In this document: positions 1 to 7,853 of the stretch, piece after piece
Position numbering within the stretch: position 1 is the stretch's first letter
Layout of the letters: each line of letters begins with the position of its first letter
NCBI GenBank assembly: GCA_035415815.1
Contig: DAOOGR010000036.1
Span: forward strand, 1-18,091
Reading direction: 5' to 3'
Length of the DNA stretch: 18,091 nt
DNA from: Rectinema sp003452735
Lineage (GTDB): Bacteria; Spirochaetota; Spirochaetia; Treponematales; Rectinemataceae
The notes under the pieces: generated by a model
Seen by the model: only the letters and a program-made list of their open reading frames with translations
What the model was told of the DNA's origin: nothing
Database searches by the model: none
Translations under genes and position numbers: made by a program

Positions 1-14
1 AAACGCCTCTCTCA

Positions 15-1561
<1,547 letters not shown>

Positions 1562-1826
1562 GTATCCTAACAGACTTTCGCCTGTCAGATTCCTTTGACT
1601 TCTTAACCCTCTCAAGCAGATCTACCTTATTACCTAAGATATTATCTACTGGCTCAATCCGTCCTCCGGTAGCATACCTATAAAGTCTCCCCTATACGTA
1701 CACTACACGAAAAACCTTCCTCTATCCCCTTCCCTATTTACTTATCTCATAGATCCCTCGCAGTTACTCAGCCCTTATAGCCTCTTTACTGCTATGCACC
1801 CCAAAAGCCTTATCCCCTTAGAGCGC
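1562..1826 (-). other. 16S rRNA leader (precursor 5' region)
   Basis: This gene-free stretch of about 265 nt lies between the predicted rRNA start point and the mature 16S 5' end. Just outside the mature end is a small hairpin, with arms at 1582-1588 (CTGACAG on the transcript) and 1567-1573 (CTGTTAG), seven pairs including one G-T, and an eight-base loop. It may help processing. I could not recognise a convincing boxB-boxA antitermination signal or a second promoter. No open reading frame here looks real. Confidence 0.5.
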
Positions 1827-1832
1827 TCGATG

Positions 1833-1861
1833 AAACTACCAAATCTATCCATAGTTGTCAA
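1833..1861 (-). promoter_or_regulatory. rRNA operon promoter (sigma70 type)
   Basis: On the minus strand a perfect -35 TTGACA (1861 to 1856) is followed after exactly 17 bp by TAGTTT (1838 to 1833), which keeps the important first, second and last positions of the -10 element. The predicted start is near 1826. It is the best promoter match upstream of 16S and points into it. AT-rich DNA and phased repeats lie directly upstream, as expected for a strong rRNA promoter. Confidence 0.7.
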
Positions 1862-2042
1862 GTGCTCTAGAAGGCCCAGAAAGCTTTGCATATTTCGCAT
1901 TTATTTGCTTATTATTGCAAATTCCTGCACAACACGCAGCATTAAGTGATGGGCGCGGATGTGAACATAACCGAACTAGCTCGAGTTGGTCAAGAGGTCT
2001 CTTGGCAATTATATAAAATAAATTCTTTGGTTTTTCGTTCTT
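1862..2042. other. Intergenic region between pgsA and the rRNA promoter
   Basis: Apart from the phased repeats, this holds an inverted repeat CAAGAG-GT-CTCTTG at 1991-2004 downstream of the pgsA stop codon. No T-run follows it on either strand, so it is a poor candidate for an intrinsic terminator. The stretch next to pgsA is very AT-rich. I see no gene here. Confidence 0.4.
1885..1919 (-). repeat. Four phased GCRAA-type motifs upstream of the rRNA promoter
   Basis: On the plus strand TTTGCA (1885), TTCGCA (1894), TTTGCT (1904) and ATTGCA (1914) recur with GC dinucleotides at 1888, 1897, 1907 and 1917, so spacings are 9, 10 and 10 bp. All face the same side of the helix. They lie about 60-95 bp upstream of the predicted rRNA start, where activator sites or bent DNA are often found. 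The function is inferred from position only. Confidence 0.5.
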
Positions 2043-2657
2043 TTACTTATACAATTTTTTGAATTGAACTAAATAGTCTACAAAAGACAGAACAGTGGCA
2101 ATAGCTACAACAACATAGGAAATATAAGTCAAAGTTTGCAAAACACTTGCAAGCCCTGCCATTTCGCTAGAATGATTCGAAAAGCTGCCAAAAGCGACAC
2201 CATTCATGTTAGAAGCATAGAGCTGAACAGTATACAAACCCAATGAAAGCAAGCCCGCCACCATATAGCTACCAGCCTTTAGCTTGCCCCCTGGACGAGC
2301 ACCCATGGCTGTCCCTTTAAGCGCTAACAAGGCACGTAAAAAAAGAATCCCGAATTCGCGATACATAACTATTAGAAGAACCCACAAGGGCATTATGCCT
2401 ATGCTTGCAAAGGCGAGAAAATATGTAACGCGGGAGATGACATCGGCAAAAGGATCAAATAGCTTGCCAAAAGAATCAACATGATTGCTGCTTCTGGCTA
2501 TCTTCCCATCGATGAGATCGCTTATTTCCATCCAGGCGAATAGTATCCATAGCACGATAATAGCTGGCTCTCGCGGAATGAATTCGGCCTTAATAAAAAA
2601 GAAAAAAAAAGGCGCTAGAATTATTCTGCTTAGTGTTATCTTATCTGCAAGGTTCAT
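2043..2657 (-). CDS. pgsA: CDP-diacylglycerol--glycerol-3-phosphate 3-phosphatidyltransferase
   Basis: This integral membrane enzyme transfers a phosphatidyl group from CDP-diacylglycerol to glycerol-3-phosphate, the committed step to phosphatidylglycerol. The full CDP-alcohol phosphotransferase signature D-x2-DG-x2-AR-x8-G-x3-D-x3-D is present (residues 47-72 from the start used here), giving all metal-binding aspartates. Several hydrophobic helices surround it. The product is about 204 residues, normal for PgsA. I chose the ATG at 2657 because it gives the usual PgsA N-terminus (MNL followed by TLSRI) and because the alternative ATG at 2669 lies inside a likely -10 element. Neither start has a Shine-Dalgarno. 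A T6-C-T9 tract (complement of 2595-2610) encodes a run of phenylalanines. The paralogue at 2786 is divergent. Assignment to PgsA rather than another CDP-alcohol enzyme rests on length and N-terminus. Confidence 0.85.
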   Translation of the reverse strand: MNLADKITLSRIILAPFFFFFIKAEFIPREPAIIVLWILFAWMEISDLIDGKIARSSNHVDSFGKLFDPFADVISRVTYFLAFASIGIMPLWVLLIVMYREFGILFLRALLALKGTAMGARPGGKLKAGSYMVAGLLSLGLYTVQLYASNMNGVAFGSFSNHSSEMAGLASVLQTLTYISYVVVAIATVLSFVDYLVQFKKLYK

Positions 2658-2664
2658 CGAGATA

Positions 2665-2694
2665 AGCATATGGATTAGGCATCGAGCTTGTCAA
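2665..2694 (-). promoter_or_regulatory. pgsA promoter, overlapping the upstream ATG
   Basis: On the minus strand TTGACA (2694 to 2689) is followed after 18 bp by TATGCT (2670 to 2665). Transcription would start at about 2657-2659, practically on the second ATG of pgsA, so the mRNA would be leaderless or nearly so. The -35 lies in the palindrome CTTGTCAAG (2687-2695), shared with the divergent promoter. Confidence 0.5.
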
Positions 2695-2715
2695 GATTAT
2701 GCTCAAGGCTATAGT
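2688..2715 (+). promoter_or_regulatory. Promoter of the second CDP-alcohol phosphatidyltransferase
   Basis: TTGTCA (2688-2693, five of six consensus) is followed after 16 bp by TATAGT (2710-2715, five of six). The start would be near 2722, leaving a leader of about 64 nt before the ATG at 2786. Its -35 is the other strand of the palindrome used by the pgsA promoter. A second -10-like TATAAA lies at 2775-2780 but has no good -35. Confidence 0.45.
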
Positions 2716-2785
2716 ATAACAATCAAATTTCGGCCTGCGCCTACCAGGTGAAAAAATGTGGCTATCTTATAGGATATAAATACTC

Positions 2786-3580
2786 ATGGAAGAACGAGAT
2801 AAAATTTCTGGCCTTCGCCGAAACATCCTGCTCACGATGTCGATATTCTTCGTTGTTCAATGCGCTATCTTTTTGACATTTGCCTTAGTTGTGGGGTTCG
2901 AATCGCAATATTGGACGATATTTCTGCCAATAAGCACTGGATTTCATATCCTTATTCTTATATTGTTGCTTCTTTTTCAAAATGACTTCTATATCGAATC
3001 CACGGGTCAAAAACTCGATCGAATAAATCTTGCCAATATAATTACGCTGAGCAGAGTAAGCTCCATGCCTACTCTCCTTGTGCTAGTAATAGCCGCAAAA
3101 GAATACAGTATACGATTACCGGTCTTGATTTTAATTGCTCTTATTTTTCTTACCGACTTTTTCGATGGGCTTATATCTAGAAAGACAAATCAAGTCACAA
3201 AAATAGGTAGAATTATGGACTCGGTCAGCGATTATGCGCTGCTTATTGTCCTCAGCATTATTTTTCAGTATTATTTACTTATTCCGGGATGGCTCTTCTG
3301 GCTCATTATAGCGCGCTTCGGAATTCAGGGGCTGCTTATGGCAGTGCTTATGATAATCGAAAAACGCATCGAGCCGAAATCCACATTTATGGGAAAGGTG
3401 ACCATTGCATCCATAATGGTGCTTTATACGCTTGAAATCCTAAGAGTGATTTTGCAAGCTCCTTCCCATTTGGCATTCCGGATAGCGGAGTGGATAGTTG
3501 CTATCATAATCGTAATTGGCATTTTCGATAAAATCGCCAGCTTTTTTGACACCCTCAAGAGCAAACCCTCCGCACCCTGA
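2786..3580 (+). CDS. CDP-alcohol phosphatidyltransferase family protein, substrate unknown
   Basis: This is a second membrane enzyme of the CDP-alcohol phosphatidyltransferase family, which joins a CDP-activated lipid or headgroup to an alcohol. The signature sits at residues 124-149 with D124, D127, G128, R132, G141, D145 and D149 in place. The alanine of the usual AR pair is serine. The core begins at about residue 78 with a PgsA-like N-terminal pattern (NLANIITLSR). Before it is an extension of about 77 residues with two predicted membrane helices (roughly 14-37 and 43-64). Total length is 264, longer than PgsA. The gene lies back to back with pgsA and is followed after 35 bp by the gene at 3616, so the two may be co-transcribed. 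The acceptor could be glycerol phosphate, inositol phosphate, serine, or a diacylglycerol as in CDP-choline pathways known in treponemes; the sequence does not decide. Confidence 0.8.
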   Translation: MEERDKISGLRRNILLTMSIFFVVQCAIFLTFALVVGFESQYWTIFLPISTGFHILILILLLLFQNDFYIESTGQKLDRINLANIITLSRVSSMPTLLVLVIAAKEYSIRLPVLILIALIFLTDFFDGLISRKTNQVTKIGRIMDSVSDYALLIVLSIIFQYYLLIPGWLFWLIIARFGIQGLLMAVLMIIEKRIEPKSTFMGKVTIASIMVLYTLEILRVILQAPSHLAFRIAEWIVAIIIVIGIFDKIASFFDTLKSKPSAP

Positions 3581-3615
3581 TTTATCTTATTCTCAATAAT
3601 CGAGGAGGAATTGCA

Positions 3616-4257
3616 ATGGCTGTCATAAAAAGTGCCTTAGAGCTCGCACTCGAAAGGACAAAAGATCTACAACTCGACGAAAATGCCCAAAAAATTGCCG
3701 ATGCGAAGATCGAGGGTCGAAAAGCGGCAAGCCGCTATTTGGAAGATCCAGCTTCGGTCGATTTCAAGGCAATATTGAGCACATTAGATCCTGTTCAGCG
3801 TCAAGCTTTTTTGAGTTCAGCCTTCGAAGTACTCAGCAACTTTATCCAGCTACCAACCAATTCAGTGGTCGATACCGAAAAAATGGAAGCCATTGGCAAG
3901 GCTATAGTCTTACTCTGCGGTCTTTCTGCGCGCTTTCCGTCCGAAAAAGAAGTAAAGCTTGCGCAACAACAGGCTCGCTCGCTTTTTCAACAAATACTTA
4001 GGTTCCTAAGCCAATATCAAGAGGAAATGAAGCGGGTCGAACAGGCGATTCGCAATCAGTGGGCACCCAAGCTAAAAGAAAGAGAGAAACAACTAGCCGC
4101 AGCACTCGGGCAGAATGTACGAATGGATCCAATGTCCGACCCTGAATTTGCGGAATTCTATCGAAAGAATATCGAATCGATGCGGAATAACTATGGCAAA
4201 GCTCTGGAAGATGCCAAGTCGCAGCTTGCGGATATCTGCGGTTTCGAGGCCCAATAA
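3616..4257 (+). CDS. Conserved-looking protein of unknown function, helical
   Basis: I do not recognise this 213-residue protein. It has no signal peptide or membrane helix and should be cytoplasmic. It is rich in Ala, Glu, Lys and Gln and appears almost entirely helical, with a probable coiled coil at about residues 115-160 and another helical stretch at 180-210. The start is secure: GAGGAGG at 3602-3608 lies seven bases before the ATG, one of the strongest ribosome binding sites in the window. It follows the CDP-alcohol enzyme by 35 bp and ends 25 bp from the convergent mnmG. The strong ribosome binding site and normal codon use support a real, probably well-translated gene. It may be restricted to spirochaetes, but I cannot check that. 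Confidence 0.8.
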   Translation: MAVIKSALELALERTKDLQLDENAQKIADAKIEGRKAASRYLEDPASVDFKAILSTLDPVQRQAFLSSAFEVLSNFIQLPTNSVVDTEKMEAIGKAIVLLCGLSARFPSEKEVKLAQQQARSLFQQILRFLSQYQEEMKRVEQAIRNQWAPKLKEREKQLAAALGQNVRMDPMSDPEFAEFYRKNIESMRNNYGKALEDAKSQLADICGFEAQ

Positions 4258-4282
4258 TCATAGAAGCGCAATATCGAATAAA

Positions 4283-6163
4283 CTAGCGCTGAGGCTTGTT
4301 GAGCGCTATATATAAAAGCGCGATATCGGATTTTCGGACTCCTGGAATTCTCGAAGCCTGACCGAGCGTGAGGGGCTGGCTTGAGCTTAGCTTCTCCAAG
4401 GCTTCTTGAGATAGCCCTTTTACTGCTTTGTAATCAAATCCTTGCGGAATGAACAGCTTTTCTGCACGAGCAAGGCGATGTGCAAGGCGATTCTCTTTTT
4501 CCTGATAGCCCTTGTAGCGCTCGTTGAGAAGCGCGGTTATAACGCCCGAGGCTTGCATGCCCATACTCTCGGGCAGAATCTTGGCAAGGCGCGCAAGAGC
4601 CTCGGTTTCGTCATCATAGAGGCAACCGACTTTTGGATCGCGAAGCGCATCGGAAAGCGCCTGACCAAGGTGACCTTCGAGTTCGGGCATCTGCGCAATA
4701 TCCTCATGACTGATTTTATGGCTTTGGAGAAGGGTTTCTGCCTCTTCTATTGTTCTTAGCCTGCGCTCAAAGCTTTCGCGACGCTGCAAATCCACAAGGT
4801 TCGTTTCAATTGCGTAAGGCGTGAGTCGCAGGTCCGCGGTATCGTGCCTAAGAGAAAGGCGGTATTCAGCCCTGCTCGTAAACATTCGGTAGGGCTCCTT
4901 TGGCGAGAGAGTCACTAGATCATCGATTAGGACGCCAATATAGGCCTCGTTTCTTCCAAGGATGAGTGGCGATGTTCTATCGAGTTTCCTGCGCGCATTG
5001 ATTCCGGCCATAAGCCCCTGAGCAGCGGCTTCTTCGTACCCAGAAGTTCCATTGGTCTGGCCTGCTATAAAAAGTCCTTCTACAAGCTTAGACTCGAGCG
5101 AAGCATAGAGCGCAGCGGGATCGATGTAATCGTATTCGACTGCATAAGCAGGCCTAACGATTATCGCATTTTCAAGCCCAACAATGCTGTGATAGAAACG
5201 CTCCTGCACATCTTCTGGCAGCGAACTAGAAAGCCCATTTAGATACATCTCGTCCGTGGAAAGCCCTTCAGGCTCTATAAAAGCCTGGTGTCGATCTCTG
5301 TCCGGGAACCTCATTACTTTGTCTTCGATAGAGGGGCAATATCTTGGCCCTTTTCCGACAATACGCCCTGAAAAAAGTGGAGAGCGATCTAGCCCTGAGC
5401 GGATTGCCTCATGAGTCGCTGCATTTGTGTATACTACATAGCATGGAACATCGGGCCTCTCATAATCATGCTCAAGAAAGGAAAAGAAAATCTTGGCCTT
5501 ATCTCCGCGCTGCACCTCGAGCTTAGAAAAATCGATGCTTCCTCGCTTTATGCGAGCCGGTGTTCCTGTCTTCATTCGCCCTAGAGGAAAGCCCTTTGCG
5601 CGAAGCGCCGTTCCCAACCCAATTGCCGCTGGTTCTCCAAGGCGACCGCCAGGCCCACTCCATGCTCCAATGAAGAGCTTTGCTTCCATAAAAGTGCCTG
5701 TGGTCAGAACCACAACCCGAGCCCCGATAGTGTTCCCTCGCTCCGTAACCACTCCTTCGATGCGCGGATGGGTACCTTTAGATAAAATAAAGTCCACAAC
5801 CGTATCCATAAAAATCGTTAGATTTGGCTGGTTCTCGAGAGCTTGTCGGGCTAGTTTTGCATAGAGGGCCTTGTCGGCTTGCGCCCTTGGCGCCTGGACC
5901 GCCGCACCGCGTGAGCGATTGAGCATTCGCATCTGTATGGCTGCTGCATCTGCTAAAATTCCCATCTGCCCACCGAGGGCATCGATTTCGCGCACGAGAT
6001 TGCCTTTGGAAAGACCACCTATGGCGGGATTGCAGGACATTCTGGCTATGGTGTCGGGGTTCTGAGTAATGAGGACGGTATTGGTTCCAAGCCTTGCAAG
6101 GGCGAGGGCAGCCTCGACGCCCGCATGTCCTCCGCCTATGACGATAGCCTCAAAATCTCCCAT
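4283..6163 (-). CDS. mnmG: tRNA uridine-5-carboxymethylaminomethyl(34) synthesis enzyme MnmG
   Basis: MnmG (GidA) is the FAD-binding partner of MnmE. Together they add a carboxymethylaminomethyl group to wobble U34 of certain tRNAs in the cytoplasm. The protein is 626 residues, the usual length. It shows the dinucleotide-binding GGGHAG at residues 10-15, the signature MSCNPAIGG around 42-50 with the redox cysteine C44, MKTGTPARI near 197-205, and YCPSIEDK with C276. The C-terminal MnmE- and tRNA-binding helical region is complete. The start is fixed by AGGAG about ten bases upstream of the ATG. The gene follows mnmE after a structured 140-bp spacer and probably belongs to the same transcript. 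It converges on the gene at 3616. Confidence 0.97.
   Translation of the reverse strand: MGDFEAIVIGGGHAGVEAALALARLGTNTVLITQNPDTIARMSCNPAIGGLSKGNLVREIDALGGQMGILADAAAIQMRMLNRSRGAAVQAPRAQADKALYAKLARQALENQPNLTIFMDTVVDFILSKGTHPRIEGVVTERGNTIGARVVVLTTGTFMEAKLFIGAWSGPGGRLGEPAAIGLGTALRAKGFPLGRMKTGTPARIKRGSIDFSKLEVQRGDKAKIFFSFLEHDYERPDVPCYVVYTNAATHEAIRSGLDRSPLFSGRIVGKGPRYCPSIEDKVMRFPDRDRHQAFIEPEGLSTDEMYLNGLSSSLPEDVQERFYHSIVGLENAIIVRPAYAVEYDYIDPAALYASLESKLVEGLFIAGQTNGTSGYEEAAAQGLMAGINARRKLDRTSPLILGRNEAYIGVLIDDLVTLSPKEPYRMFTSRAEYRLSLRHDTADLRLTPYAIETNLVDLQRRESFERRLRTIEEAETLLQSHKISHEDIAQMPELEGHLGQALSDALRDPKVGCLYDDETEALARLAKILPESMGMQASGVITALLNERYKGYQEKENRLAHRLARAEKLFIPQGFDYKAVKGLSQEALEKLSSSQPLTLGQASRIPGVRKSDIALLYIALNKPQR
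4285..4307 (-). terminator. Possible weak terminator hairpin at the mnmG stop codon
   Basis: The palindrome AGCGCT occurs at 4285-4290 and 4302-4307 and can form a six-pair stem with an 11-nt loop over the last codons and stop of mnmG. On the transcript it is followed by AGTTTATT, a poor U-tract. Intrinsic termination is possible but weakly supported. Confidence 0.25.
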
Positions 6164-6303
6164 GTCAATCTCTCCTAATCTTTTGCGCTTTTTCGGATAC
6201 GCGATTTGGCGCTTTGCGCCGGCGCGCTGTCGTTTTTAGCGTTCTAGCGCTCTGGCACTTTCGGCTTAGCGCGCCGGTGGCAGCTTGGCGCGCTGGCGCC
6301 TCT
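6164..6303 (-). promoter_or_regulatory. GCGC-rich structured spacer between mnmE and mnmG
   Basis: This 140-bp gap contains about eleven GCGC tetranucleotides, unlike the flanking genes. AGCGCGCC at 6268-6275 and GGCGCGCT at 6287-6294 form a perfect eight-pair stem with an 11-nt loop. A second copy of GGCGCGCT at 6221-6228 could pair with the same AGCGCGCC instead, with a 39-nt loop. A compact stem GGCGC-TTT-GCGCC lies at 6208-6220. No U-tract follows any stem, so these are not standard terminators. They could stabilise the mRNA, block or slow mnmG translation, or be a repeat element. Confidence 0.45.
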
Positions 6304-7728
6304 TCACTTGCCGAGACAAAAACAGCTGAATATGCGCTCCAGCACCTCGTCGGAGACTATGTCGCCCGTTATCTCCCCTATGGATTCTGCCGCTTCTTTA
6401 ATATGCAGAGAGACAAGATCGAGTGCTACACCAGCCTCATAAGCCTCCATGGCACGATTCAGCGCTTCTTGCGCCTCGGAAAGAAGCTGCTTTTGCCTTT
6501 CGCTTGCGATTCTGACCTGTAATTCCTGGTTTTGTGGCTCACCGCTTTCGGACTTTTGGTATTGCGGCTCGCTGCTTTGGGGGATATAACCTTTATCGAT
6601 CTTGGCGCGGAGTTCATCTACCAGCACCGATTCCAAAAACCCAAAGGAAGCAACATCCTTGGCACTTATAGCCTTCCAGCCCGCAGGGGCCGACAGGCAA
6701 TCCATCCGATCTACTTTGTTCCAGAGAAAAAGAGCCCCAGGATAAGCGGCCATAAAGTTTTTGTCCTCTTCATAAAGCCCGACCGTTCCATCTACCAGGT
6801 AGAAAATGACATCGGCCCTATCCAGCATAGCCTTGGCTCGACGCACGCCTTCAATTTCTATCTCATTCTTTGAGTCACGAAGACCGGCTGTGTCCACAAG
6901 TCTCACCGCTAGCCCACCAATCGTTATCCAGGACTCGAGCCAATCTCGGGTCGTGCCTGGCTCTTCGCTCACAATGGCGCGCTCTTCTCTCACGAGCAGG
7001 TTAAAGAGACTCGATTTGCCCGCATTTGGCCTTCCGGCTATCACCACCAATAGACCTTCCTGTCGTAATTTTCCGCCTGGATAGCTTTTAAGAAGCTCGG
7101 CGAGAGCACCTTGAATCTGGCTGATAATCATAGGCCAACGCTCGATCTCTTCTGGTCCTTCGTCTTCCGAGTAGTCGAGTCGCGCATCGATATCCGCAAG
7201 CACATCTAGCATCATGCTGCGGAGCTCTTTGAGTCGCTTAGAAAGCACACCAGAAAGCCGCGAGAGGGCATCGTGCCGAGCGGCTTCACAAAAAGCCAGG
7301 CTCAACTCATTTATGGCCTCAGCACGAACTAGGTCTGTCTTGCCTTCAATAAAAGCCCGAAAAGAGAATTCTCCTTGTAAAGCAGGAGAAAATCCTTGCA
7401 TATAAAGCAAATCCAGAATCCGGCGAACCACTGCGGCCGAGCCATGGCAGAGTATCTCAACCGCATTCTCTCCAGTAAAGGAATGCGGAGCCTTATAGAC
7501 AAGGGCCATAACCTCATCGATTCGCTCATTTGAGAGAGGGTCGATTATCCATCCATGGACTGCCTGGTAGCCAGCAGCGCCAAGAAGAGCCTCGGGCCGC
7601 GAAAAGCAACGAGCTACAATATCTATTGCAGCCTCGCCAGAAGTGCGGATAATCGCCAGGGCGGATCTACCCTCTGGCGTGGCTAGGGCTACTATAGGTG
7701 TATCACGGTCAAAATAATTTCTAGACAT
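6304..7728 (-). CDS. mnmE: tRNA uridine-5-carboxymethylaminomethyl(34) synthesis GTPase MnmE
   Basis: MnmE (TrmE/ThdF) is the GTPase half of the MnmE-MnmG tRNA wobble-uridine modification complex and supplies the one-carbon unit from a bound formyl-tetrahydrofolate. All parts are visible: an N-terminal tetrahydrofolate-binding domain (about 1-120), a helical domain, and an inserted G domain with GRPNAGKS (232-239), GTTRD (258-262), DTAG (279-282) and NKVD (337-340). The C-terminus is CFCLGK, with the family's Cys-x-Gly-Lys motif and catalytic C472. At 474 residues it is slightly long because of a Gln/Glu/Ser-rich linker near 385-405, after the G domain. No Shine-Dalgarno lies close to the ATG. 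A weak promoter (TTGTAA, 18 bp, TATCGT at 7742-7737) would start transcription about two bases before it. It is the first gene of the mnmE-mnmG unit. Confidence 0.97.
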   Translation of the reverse strand: MSRNYFDRDTPIVALATPEGRSALAIIRTSGEAAIDIVARCFSRPEALLGAAGYQAVHGWIIDPLSNERIDEVMALVYKAPHSFTGENAVEILCHGSAAVVRRILDLLYMQGFSPALQGEFSFRAFIEGKTDLVRAEAINELSLAFCEAARHDALSRLSGVLSKRLKELRSMMLDVLADIDARLDYSEDEGPEEIERWPMIISQIQGALAELLKSYPGGKLRQEGLLVVIAGRPNAGKSSLFNLLVREERAIVSEEPGTTRDWLESWITIGGLAVRLVDTAGLRDSKNEIEIEGVRRAKAMLDRADVIFYLVDGTVGLYEEDKNFMAAYPGALFLWNKVDRMDCLSAPAGWKAISAKDVASFGFLESVLVDELRAKIDKGYIPQSSEPQYQKSESGEPQNQELQVRIASERQKQLLSEAQEALNRAMEAYEAGVALDLVSLHIKEAAESIGEITGDIVSDEVLERIFSCFCLGK

Positions 7729-7736
7729 ACAAAACT

Positions 7737-7766
7737 ACGATAGCCTCACAGCGCCCTTTATTACAA
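7737..7766 (-). promoter_or_regulatory. Possible mnmE promoter
   Basis: On the minus strand TTGTAA (7766 to 7761) and TATCGT (7742 to 7737) are 18 bp apart, each matching four of six consensus bases. The predicted start at about 7730 is two bases from the mnmE ATG. It is weak taken alone, but the arrangement recurs elsewhere in the window. Confidence 0.3.
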
Positions 7767-7805
7767 GGAGTTCGGGTGCTTATTCAAAGCCGAAGGCCAT
7801 AAATA

Positions 7806-7835
7806 CTTACAGTAAAGCGACGATTTAGGTACAAT
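7806..7835 (+). promoter_or_regulatory. Promoter of the coiled-coil protein gene
   Basis: CTTACA (7806-7811, four of six) and TACAAT (7830-7835, five of six) are separated by 18 bp. Transcription would begin near 7842, just upstream of GAGG at 7842-7845, which is eight bases from the ATG at 7854. The leader is therefore short but may still include the ribosome binding site. Confidence 0.45.
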
Positions 7836-7853
7836 AGAGACGAGGTAAAATAC

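Noticed and set aside
1991..2004. Inverted repeat CAAGAG-GT-CTCTTG as a pgsA terminator
   Set aside because: The stem is short, the loop is tight and no T-run follows on the relevant strand.
4442..6065. Several open frames on the plus strand opposite mnmG
   Set aside because: They are antisense to a complete, motif-verified gene, and their translations are Arg/Ser-rich shadow sequence without domains.
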